A DNA stretch of 64,000 nt from Patiria pectinifera (Eukaryota > Echinodermata > Asteroidea > Valvatida > Asterinidae): NCBI GenBank assembly GCA_029964075.1, contig CM057149.1, forward strand, positions 10,488,465 through 10,552,464, in the 5' to 3' direction. Shown here piece after piece: positions 54,916 through 64,000 of the stretch. Position 1 is the stretch's first letter. Every line of letters starts with the position of its first letter. The notes below the pieces were generated by a model. It made no database searches. It was not told where the DNA came from and saw only the letters and a list, made by a program, of their open reading frames with translations. Made by a program: the position numbers and the translations under genes.

Positions 54916-55340
54916 TTTTATTGAGTCCAGTAAAATCCCATCAACTAACGGAAACGTGCCCGGCTGACTGCAATGCACCACTGAATCCAATTCCCTGCCC
55001 TTTGAAAGAAAATTTGGCAATAACTTCCGCTCAAGTGGATTCCAGGGTGATGAATGGGGCTAGCAGAGCATGTGGAGAAAGCTTGTCACAAACAGGCTCA
55101 GCCACTCCACGAATCACAGTTCTCTTTGGTTGATGGCTAAAAACCCACTCCTGTCCACTCACTAATCCACAATGACAAGCCCACTGGCCAGGGCGGGCAC
55201 GTTGTCTCAGCTACCTAGGTTCCTTTTTTTTGTCGCTGACCTCGGTTCAACCTGTCGCAAGTTCACCGGTCCAGTGCCTTTTCCTGGTTCCAAGAGCTAG
55301 GTTCTGACAACTGCCTAACCACAAGGGCTGTGAAAAGATA
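54916..55340 (-). promoter_or_regulatory. Presumed 5' UTR and promoter side of laminin beta
   Basis: Sequence upstream of the start codon. No TATA box seen. A GC box (GGGCGG) lies at about 55194-55199 and a CCAAT word at about 54988, both on the plus strand. The transcription start and any non-coding first exon cannot be placed. Confidence 0.25.
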
Positions 55341-57223
55341 GAGACACAATCACAGTGTGTCAATAAATGCAGTCTGAGGAATATCCTGTCATTTGTAAGA
55401 GGAAAATGTCTGGTTTTTACGGACTGTTTAGTTAATCTTTGTTGATAAGACAATGGAGCAAAACTTTTTTTGGTGTGCTAATTGAGAGAACACACAAGCA
55501 GAACACTGTATCAGAAAAACATCAATCTCCTAACAACAAAAAAACAACAACAAAAAACAAATGTAATGATACATGTGCGTCATTACAGACAAAAATTCCC
55601 TCAATCCCCCCCCCTCAAAAAAATAATCCTGGAAACAAATTTCAAGTAAAGAGGCTGTACAATGAACAGAGGTAAACAATGTGTACAAGTATGCTGGATG
55701 CCTAGCTATCCGTAAGTGTATGCACTACTATTTCTTTATTTTTTTTGGGGGGGGGGACAAAAACCAGCCAGTGACTCAATTCTCAAATTTCATAAAGCAT
55801 CAATTGCTAACTTGGATCCTACATTATCCTCCATAGTCAAAATCATGGTACAGTGTATGCCCTCACGCTATTGTCCTCAACTCTTCAAAATCCTTCACTT
55901 GTGCAAAATAGATTTAGGAGGAATTAGAAAGGATAGAGTTAATAATGTTGTGAAGTATACTGTTTTTCCATTCAAAGTAGTGCTCTGCCCCCCCCCCCCA
56001 AGGATGATAGTTTCTTGCAGTAAGCAAAAAGATGTCAAACTGACAGCCTCAGGCATTGACTCGATCAACCATTGAGACGACACATCTATTGTGACAACTC
56101 TACCACTTGCACAGAAGTGATAAAACTGTCATTGCCGAACATCCTGTCTAGAGATTACGTGTACATTTGTAGGTCTTTGCCGGTTGCAAACACAAGACAT
56201 ACCGTAGCCATAGTACTGAAAACCAGGTGTTTTTTGTCCACCATATTGAAACAAATCAAGATTGATGAAAGAACCGTCGCTTTTGTGTGGAATATTAAGA
56301 GGCAAATTTCACCAGAAGGACTCACAGCAGAGTTGTAATTATAATGAAAAAAATGTGATGTTTGGGCGAGTAAACCTGCACGCCGAATATCAGGCCAAAT
56401 GATTCAAACGAAAACATTCCATCAAAAACGCTGTGAGTGGTCCAAAGAGTGTTCAACCTGATTGGATTCTAATTTTGAGTGGAGCCTTTGCTGAATAAAT
56501 GACCAATCTGTTGTGTTTGGTGTTTACTTGATACATTCATTAAAAAATGAAAATATCGGCCCTAAAAGTGAAAACCTAGCACCTAACTTATACGACCCGT
56601 CCCAGCTCTATTGGTGAATCTCCCACATCATGAGCCTAGAGAAGGGTACAGAGCCTCACACGGCCCGCCTACGGGCAATTTACATGCTGGGGCCATAACC
56701 CAGGCGTGTCATGCTTCACGTGTGCAAGCGAATGTTGCCTTATGCGGCCTGCAAGAAGGGGGATTCTTTTCATCATATTTGCAAATTTGGGACCGATTCC
56801 ACCCTTCTTTGTTTGATGCATGATACGCTCGTATGTCAAGAAGTACCAGACAGAGTTCGGCGCTGGTGTTGCCGTGTTTACAGGGGTAGTCCAGTAAATT
56901 GGCCACATTTATCAATGGGTCTAAAGTGAGAGGTCAAGTTTTGGCAAAATATTTCACTTTTGATTGCGCTTTTCCAGTTTCCATAAATTGAGATGCTAAC
57001 CACAAATTTACAAAGGCCTTTTTCGAGGGTGATTTGGAAAGAATGTTGCATTCTGATGCCTCTTCTGTCATCACATATTATCTCAATGAAGTTCAGTCAT
57101 TGCAAAAATTTTGAAAAGACATGAAGGTGGGACTGAGAAACATTTCCAATTTTGTCAGAAAATACTCCGAAAAATGCTCTTTTCTCTCTATAGACTTTGT
57201 ACACAGCCAAAGAAGTGGCGTCT
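55341..57223. other. Intergenic, upstream of laminin beta
   Basis: AT-rich with homopolymer tracts (C8 near 55605, G10 near 55747, C11 near 55990). No gene, element or exon recognised; open frames are short and lack composition bias. Confidence 0.5.
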
Positions 57224-58343
57224 GGGGCCGTATTCACAAAACGACTTAAGTCATCAAAACGTAAGCACCCCACTTAAATATGCAACTTAGACGAGTCTTA
57301 ATATTTAAGCAGTATTCATGAAACATTTGAAATAAGTGTCCCTCTTATTTTTGTGACTTAAATCTAAGTCTGGTCAGACCCCGTCTCAAGTCAAGTGGGG
57401 CACTAGGGTGTCATGGCAGCTTTATTTCTGTCATTTGCTTTGTAATTTTTAGGCTTAAAATTTGACTTTCTAGGGGCTAAAGGAAATCTTGTCAATTTCG
57501 AATTATTGTGAAAAGAAGCCAAGTTGAAGCTAATGTGTGACAGCCCTACGATTGCAGTTCGTCGGCATTCAAAGGATATTTTCGATCACTTTGTTGATAT
57601 TTAGGCGGGCGGCGTGGGTGCAATTGGTGACCAATGGCACGCACTGTAACCACAGTGACTGCCGACTATAAACTAAAACTAACTGTCTTACCTTCCAGCA
57701 TGTATGAGAGAATGCTAATAAATCAACATAACAATTTCTTTTACACTTGATACTAAATAAACGTTGGGAAATAACTGCAAGCACCATACGATGTGCATGA
57801 CAAACTCATTGGACTTGGAAACTGCATCGCTGAATATCGCACACGCATGATTATGTTAAGGAAATATGCACACATGTATCTGGATCTGTATCATATAGTC
57901 AGCAAAGCATCCCAGGGAAAAAAATCACACCAACTTAAAGAGAAGACAATGACAAGAAAGTATAGTTTTACAGGTGCGAGGAAAAGCCCAGAAGATATTC
58001 TGGGGAAAACCCACGGATTCGGGTAGGGACTGAAAACCCAATCCACATATTGGCCCAGGCGAGATTCCAACCCAGGTCACAGCGCGGTGAAAGGCAAGGA
58101 AAGTACCGCTACGCCAACCTGACTCCCCGGATTGAACTGCGGCCAAGTAGGAATCGTTTATGACGTAAATGTGTTGTGCGTGAGCAAGAGTGATCGCTTA
58201 AGTTAAGTTGAGCACTAAGATAAGTGGGGTGCTTCTAGATCTTTCGTGAAAACCAAATTAAGCACCCCACCAAAGTTGGCAGGGTGCTCAGATTTAAGTG
58301 TGACTTAAATATTTTCTGAAGTTTGAGTTTGTGAATACGGCCC
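57224..58343. mobile_element. GGGCCGTATTCACAAA inverted-repeat element (1.1 kb)
   Basis: Left end GGGGCCGTATTCACAAAACG and right end GTTTGTGAATACGGCCC; subterminal GACTTAAG, GCACCCCACTTAA and CTTAAG words mirror each other. No transposase frame. A SINE is nested at 57960-58141. Confidence 0.8.
57960..58141 (-). mobile_element. tRNA-derived SINE, third family, nested
   Basis: On the minus strand an A-box-like TTGGCGTAGCGGTA (about 58117-58104) and a B-box-like GGGTTGGAATCTC (58073-58061) are followed by GGATTGGGTTTTCAGTCCC and CCGTGGGTTTTCCCCAG. This tail is of a type I recognise from invertebrate tRNA SINEs. Confidence 0.8.
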
Positions 58344-58538
58344 ATTACAAATAGTGGAGTCTCATTTCACGTAGCACGTCATACGTCCACGAGACTGCAG
58401 TATGCACAACTGCTGCGTACATTGTGTATGGAGGTCAAACCTTTCACGCTCCGGGCTCGCTAACTAAAGAAAATCAAACAATGGCCACTTCAGATTGTGT
58501 TTAAAGAATTCTTTCTGATTCGTCTCATGCCAATTTAA

Positions 58539-59059
58539 AGGGAATATACACGTACATCATTTGCTTTTGCTGTTATTTTCAGAAATGGATGGAATTGGGG
58601 GGTTGGAAATATATAGCAAATATAGTTACACTGACTTTTTTGAGGTTTTGGGTTCGAAAATGCTATAAAAACCAAGAAAACAATCATTTTCCTGTAGTAT
58701 GGTTCCCTGACTCCATTTAAGAAGAAACATAGCAGTTTACATATATTGGGGAATTGTAAGGTCAGGGAACCAGTCTAGCTGGCTTGTACCCGTCCATAGG
58801 TGTGTAATCGATTGCAAACAAGTGCGATGGTCAACTGGGGCCAGTATTTGAAAAAAAGCCAGTTTTTTTCCAACGCTGATCGGCCGATCAGCGTTGGAAA
58901 TTGATACAAAAATACAACTTTTCTTGAAAATGACAGTATACCAGGTGCCATTATTTTACAGGATGCTTCACACTGTCATTCACTAACAGTCCAGCAAGGT
59001 ATTTCAAAATGATTTGGTAGTTTTATTTTTTTGATGTTTGCAAATGTTGTATTTTCCCT
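58539..59059. mobile_element. TTAA-flanked MITE family 1, copy 4
   Basis: 521 bp from AGGGAATATACACGTACATC to TTGTATTTTCCCT, flanked by TTAA at 58535-58538 and 59060-59063. Shares GGTCAGGGAACCAGTCTAGC with copy 1 and AGCAAGGTATTTCAAAATGA with copy 3. Confidence 0.85.
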
Positions 59060-59063
59060 TTAA

Positions 59064-59493
59064 TTGTCTAACTCTCCAAAAAAACACCAGCTTCAATGAA
59101 ATCTTTAACTTCATGTGAGTTATGTGAATCACCATGTTGTAGGCATGCACATACATGCGAGCGTGGTGCCAGCATTGTGACCGACACGCTGTGAATGAAC
59201 ATTCTCAACGTTCTTCTCCAGCACCTGGTGACTTTTACCACTTGAGAACGAGGTAGTTCAGGTCCTAACGAAGATAGTGGATGTTAATTTTATTGTTTTT
59301 AATTAAACTTAAACACCCGCTAGAAGCAAATGAATGTATAAGGTTTATCGCAAATACAAACCGCAAAGGATCATGGGGCTGCAATCGGAGCAACAGCGCC
59401 ATCACACGGCGGTGGGAAAACGTACACACGGCATGCACGGTGCGGTGTGTACGATATTTCTTGGCTGTCCATTTTTCTGACGTTTTGTGTTCG
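59064..59493. other. Upstream of the THAP-like locus
   Basis: CpG-containing from about 59370 (ACACGGCGGTGGG, GTGCGGTGTGTACG), consistent with a promoter for the locus at 59494, but no motif is decisive. Confidence 0.3.
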
Positions 59494-60393
59494 ATGGGAG
59501 GTGATTATTGTGCTGTTCTGGGTTGCAATAATGACTGTTGTTATCCACAAAGGTATGATCTTTGTTATACATAAATTAAAGTTTTTTTGATGTACAGAAA
59601 AAAAAATGTTCTCACGACAAAAAGTAGTAGCGTGCAGTTCCGACCCGACGCGATCGCGATGTGCCGACGACCGGCACGCGACCGGGGAAACACGGGACAC
59701 CCTGCACTGTCATGACTGTGTCAGCCAATGCATTTAGAGTTTCTGTGCCCCTCAAAAGCTCCCTTTTATGACTCTTTTCTTATCGGAAAAATATGTGGCT
59801 TTTATAGTGATTAATGGTTTAATTGTTACTTCTGTCAGCGAACGATGTGTGACTTTTACAGACAATTTCATGATTGTTTATTTATATTCTGTTCACGAAA
59901 ATGTGATAGAAATATACATGTACACATGTATATATTTGTCATAGTCAGCTAGTACTGTAGTAGGCCTAGCTAGCTAGCCTACTCCATTGTTTTACTCATA
60001 AAAATAATAGCGAAGTCTTATGTGGTTTATTTTTTCTTCGTCATCAAACAATAAATATCTCTATCTTACGTTTCCCCTTCTCTTGATAGATGTCATGAAA
60101 GAGCATGTAAACACACTCGGATTCCACTCATACAGGGATAAAAAAACACTTCCCTCTCTGGACCCAACTGACCCAACGGCAGGCTTTCAAAGTAAAATCA
60201 TCGACTACAGTCTGCAGCTACCACTTATGGCCAGCCATATCCTGATGAACTTCACCCATCTTTATTTTTGAGAGGATACGACCTTTCTGAGACACTGAAA
60301 AGAGCACCGGTGAAGAGTCAAGCATTGGATCTCATGCACTACACCACTGCCGGCCATCTGAGAAAATCAAAACTTTGCTGTACCTTTTCTTAA
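59494..60393 (+). pseudogene. THAP zinc-finger-like gene with broken frame
   Basis: Exon 1 (59494-59552) reads MGGDYCAVLGCNNDCCYPQR and ends at a GTATGA donor. After a CTTGATAG acceptor (60089) three successive frames carry the rest of a THAP-type domain: DVMKEHVNTLGFHSYRDKK from 60089, LWTQLTQRQAFKV then VCSYH from 60156, and YPDELHPSLFLRGYD in the frame of 60226, with TAA at 60391-60393. C-x4-C, the invariant Trp and C-x2-H are all present, the C2CH signature of this DNA-binding family. Each frame change is +1 and the last frame equals the spliced frame of exon 1. AATAAA at 60443. It is a decayed gene unless the assembly has indels; the intact laminin gene argues against a poor assembly. 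Confidence 0.6.
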
Positions 60394-60670
60394 GTTATTA
60401 TTTATTTTGTTCATTCTTACTCAAGTCAAGGTTTGTATGCAAAATAAACCAAATTATAAATGGCATTAACCTACATGTACATGAACGGTCTTCACTTATG
60501 ATATATCAATTGTAAAAGGTTTTACAGGTTCATAAAAATAAGAGACATGTTTAATTAAAAATAATGTAAATAAAATTTGGAACAAAGTTGTACACAATAA
60601 GGATGTAGAAAATGCAAATTGAAATGATCAAGTCACGTTTTATAAAAGTACATTGTTTAAAAATGCAATT
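60394..60670. other. Downstream of the THAP-like locus
   Basis: AT-rich with AATAAA at 60443-60448. Confidence 0.5.
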
Positions 60671-60671
60671 A

Positions 60672-61020
60672 TGACCTGCGTCTCTTGACGAGAGTTGAAT
60701 TAATAGTAAAAAAAAACCTGGAAAATTGAAAATGAAACTGGCAAATGCAAGCCTACTCGAGTGTCATAACAAAAGTTGTATGAACAGTTGTCAAAATATT
60801 CAAGGAATATGGCCTATGTCCCTCAAATAAAAAAAAGCCGATCGCGAGTCTCAAAACAAGTCAACAGTTGGAATAAATAGGTGAAAGTAATTGGCAAATA
60901 TGAGCTGTGTTTCTTAATTAAAAAAACTGGCAATATTTGAGCAGATTCTCGTAAAAAGAGTTGGATAAAGTTTAAAAACTTGGCAAATATGACCTGTGTT
61001 TCTTAAATACATGTAACTGG
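60672..61020. repeat. Degenerate tandem repeat of about 90-135 bp
   Basis: Word TATGACCTG.GT.TCTTAA recurs with changes near 60672, 60807, 60898 and 60989, each followed by AAAA.CTGG-like and CTCG..AAA.AGTTG-like words. About four units of uneven length. Confidence 0.55.
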
Positions 61021-62720
61021 TAGCCAACATTGGCACAAATTTACTTGGACGAATACAAGAAAACCGGTTTAACATAAAAAAAAAATTATAAAATACACAA
61101 CAGTTATTTACAAACATGTACAGCTGTACACCTGTAACTAGGTAGGCATGTTAGCTTAGAAATTTTGGCGATCTTGTATCTACGGGCCCGGTTCCTGCAT
61201 GGTTCCTGTAAGGGAACAAAATCCACTTTTAAATTATTTGACCTACCAAACTAGTTTGTGATATTAAGAACATACAGGTATGTCATAGATAAAGGGCAGG
61301 GCTTTTAATTTTTAGGGAATTATTTTTTTTGGGGGGGGGAGATGATAACGACAAAACGCAACACGAAAATGATGGCGATCACTGCGCGATGTACCGTGAA
61401 TGGCAAGGCGCGCTGAATCGCACTGCACCACTGTAAGCCGCGCAGGAAAATCATCATTTCTACTCCGAGAAACTGTTCAAAAATTACACAAAAGTGTCAA
61501 CTGTCATTATATTAAGAGAAGTCTGCTCTAGGTTGACAAGGTCATTTTGCATAGTAAAAAAGCATTCTTGACTCTAATTTTATCGAAACCAAACGGGCCC
61601 TACGCTACACGATCGCTGACGTTCTCGTGTGTGATCGCAGCCATCATTTTGTGTTGGTTGCGCGATGCGCGCTTCAACATCCGGGACTGCAGAATTGTTA
61701 TGCTCCGTTTTGCATCCCATGATGCTTTGCAACAGGGCGCCCTCTGTTGGTAGAAAGCTATTTGCGATAAACCTTATGGCATACACAGTAATCAGTATTG
61801 AGAATGAGAGTCCCAAATTTTCAGACTAGGTATCCCTACGCACGTGCAAAAGATAAACGTGCATGCTGCGAAAGTCATGTTCCATGGAACGACAAATAAT
61901 CTGGATGTGTAGAAGCGACTTAGTAAAGTTGAATACATATATTCATTTTGAGACTCGCACCCTAGTACTAGTAGTTGGAGATGCATCCTAGTTCTACCAC
62001 TACTAATGCTACCGGTAGGGGTGGTGCACCCAACATGCCAAACACCTGAACAGGAGACCCAACAAAACAGTTAGGCCAGGGGAAAAATTGACAACTCTGA
62101 TGGGTTGACTCTCAAAATGTATAGAAATTAATTTATTATTATTATAAATACAGAATGCCTTACCAAATACAGCTGTGAACTGTGTGACTTCAATCGGCAA
62201 ATTGTGCGACAACTGCTAATAAAAATCAGCAAAGTTTCAGCACTACCGCCTGAGTAAGCGGGGTCAACAAGCTGCACTGTACTGCACTGCTGGGCTATCC
62301 CTCCCGCGCCGCCGATCCCTAGTGCATGCAGTGTGTATGCGCATACGGTGGTACGCGTGGTCCGAACAAGCTAGCTTGGAATACAGTCATTACAGCGGCA
62401 TTGTTATACAGGGTCCGTTCTATTTTATGGCAGGAATGTTACACAAGGCTGGTCACCATGCTATTTGCACCAGGCCAGCGCACACAAAAATACCGGAAGT
62501 CAGAAGAAAAGGACTGTGCCAAACTTAATATGGGGGTGTTTTTTATGTGCCCGAAAGTTTGTGCGAAAATGTACACAATAAAGCAACAGAGGGGGTAGTT
62601 GTAAATTAAGGTCCGATCACAGATCAGAATATCGTTGATGTCCCGTGGCCTAACACGTACACGTGGCGCGGCCCCTAACGTAGCCTTTCGCCAAAGCCAT
62701 CGTGGCTTTAACCGGTGTGG
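61021..62720. other. Intergenic
   Basis: A CpG-richer stretch at about 61340-61700 (GATGGCGATCACTGCGCG and others), AATGAGAGTCCCAAATTTTC at about 61802 shared with 54735, and a (TTA)n-like run near 62132. No coding exon recognised. Confidence 0.4.
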
Positions 62721-62842
62721 ACGGTAATTCTGTCCCCCGTTAAAAGTGTCCGGGGGAACAGAATTACCTAGGTAAAAGTGTCCTCCCCGGCCCGTTAATT
62801 CTGTCCCCCTTCAGGTAATTCTGTCCCCTCCAGGTTTTTTTG
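62721..62842. repeat. TAATTCTGTCCCC repeat with hairpin
   Basis: GGTAATTCTGTCCCC and its complement GGGGAACAGAATTACC form a hairpin at about 62723-62768 around GTTAAAAGTGTCC. Direct copies of TAATTCTGTCCCC follow at 62796 and 62816, then TTTTTTGTCCCCCTA. Confidence 0.7.
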
Positions 62843-64000
62843 TCCCCCTAGTTTTGCAACGCAGAAGGCCAGTAATTCCCTATATTGTTTTAATGAATTC
62901 ATACAAGCTATACATTTTTTACTTTTTAGTCTGCCCTTCATAAAGATGAATAAAATTAACTTTTTGGTCTCTTTGTGAAATGTGAACAATTATGTTTCGA
63001 TCGACTCGGACTTGAGTACGGTGAAATTACAGCAAGGTCGTGCGCTACATACAGTAGCCCTATTTTTAGCCTTGACCAAGGCTATCAGCTTGTTCCCATA
63101 CGAGCTTGTTCCCGCTACCGCACACCGCGCGCGCCGCGACACAATCACTAGTTGTACTATACCGTTAGCCTCAACGACCCTTGCGTGTGCTTTGTGTGCA
63201 TGTACGTACGCCCCACACACACTTCCGCAAACAGCCGTACAATAAGTCGAACAGGTAGCAGACCAGTAAATAAACTTCCATTGAACCCAATGGTAAATGC
63301 TCCCACTTCAAAAATTCGGGAAAAATACTCACAACTCTCCAAGGTGTTCGAGACACACATCAAATTAAAGCTTATTTCATCATCTTTCATTTTCTTTTCA
63401 ATTTTCGGGGGTCAACTGATGACTTTTAGGAGAAATTTCCATCTGAAGATGATCACCCCTGAAAATAGTCCTGAAGCCCATCGCCATTTTGAAAAACGAT
63501 GCCTACACTCCATTGCAAAGTAGAGCGCTTTTAGGGTCCAAATTACATCAAAATTACACAGAACTGCAAGCTCCAAGTCCTGTGCACGGTTTCCACCCAT
63601 ATTTTTTACAAACCCTCAAGTTCATGGCCCACAGCATGCTCAAATACCGAAGATTTTGAGGGCATGCAAATCGTGATTTGGCCGGCGCAGGCAATTTCGG
63701 ACCGATTTACTGGTCTGCACCCTATAGAGAAGCGAGGTTTTGAAAAATTTCTCCAAACCACTTGTACGGCACGAGGAAGGATGGATGACTCATATTTCAT
63801 CAAAAAATTGAGAGAAAAAAAATCTCTGACTGCGATTTCTGGCCTGAAAACAAGCACTCTGTTTGCGGCTACCTTACTGTAGGGCGCCCCCAACGGGCGT
63901 GAATTGAGTTTTTGCTCCTTCCGACCCCAAATTACCCCCCCCCGTCCCTTGTTCGCTCGAAATTGCTGTGATCGGAGGACGGTCCATCGGCCCTATTCAG
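62843..64000. other. Right edge, no supported gene
   Basis: Mixed sequence with a CpG-rich patch at about 63100-63240 and a C9 tract near 63937. Open frames up to about 120 codons lack recognisable domains. Confidence 0.4.

Larger units (their letters stand above)
51851..53523. repeat. Cluster of the 14-bp motif TGACTCGCGTGACA
   Basis: Exact copies start at 51851, 52028, 52216, 52238, 53320 and 53345; one with a single change starts at 53510 (TGACTCGCATGACA). All are in the same orientation. Spacing is irregular, 22 to about 1,080 bp, and two mobile elements sit between copies. Each carries an AP-1-like TGACTC and a CGTGAC half site. Function unknown. Confidence 0.9.

Noticed and set aside
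41131..54869. Extra laminin exon or alternative first exon within intron 1
   Set aside because: Exon 1 and exon 2 join in phase to give a complete signal peptide. I saw no LN-like sequence with splice sites in between.
63152..63893. Overlapping open frames of 72-123 codons near the right edge
   Set aside because: No recognisable domain, splice pattern or codon bias; frames exist on both strands.

Overview
The window is eukaryotic, intron-rich, AT-rich DNA dominated by one large gene on the minus strand: a complete laminin beta chain (LAMB1/LAMB2 type). Twenty-eight coding exons lie between the start codon at 54915 and the stop at 4656-4658. All introns are GT-AG and every exon junction keeps phase. 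They add up to 5,319 nt, or 1,772 residues, close to the roughly 1,790 of vertebrate beta1/beta2. Domain order is canonical: signal peptide, laminin N-terminal (LN) domain, LE repeats, LF (laminin IV type B) domain, LE repeats, coiled coil, six-cysteine beta knob, coiled coil, C-terminal cysteine. The product pairs with alpha and gamma chains in the secreted trimer that nucleates basement membrane.

The organism is an animal. The laminin is as close to the vertebrate chain as expected for a non-vertebrate deuterostome. The tRNA-derived SINEs with a 'gcaaggcactttacc' core, the many small inverted-repeat elements and the TACATG-rich simple repeats fit a marine invertebrate deuterostome. An echinoderm is my best guess; a hemichordate or amphioxus cannot be excluded from sequence alone.

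Layout: 1-1180 may hold the 5' end of another minus-strand gene. 1181-4655 is a likely long laminin 3' UTR. 4656-54915 is the laminin gene; its introns carry tRNA-derived SINEs, a 100-bp higher-order minisatellite touching the exon 26 donor site, and at least eight families of non-autonomous inverted-repeat DNA elements. These include a family with TTA/TAA target duplications (five complete copies) and two families with TTAA duplications. 54916 to about 55340 is the promoter side. From about 55.3 to 64 kb is intergenic: a 1.1-kb inverted-repeat element hosting a SINE, another TTAA element, and a plus-strand THAP zinc-finger-like gene whose reading frame is broken (59494-60393).

Most notable: a nested transposon with its empty site preserved elsewhere in the window, two elements with different ends sharing about 700 bp of interior, a cluster of a 14-bp motif in laminin intron 1, an RGD tripeptide in the laminin beta knob, and the THAP pseudogene.
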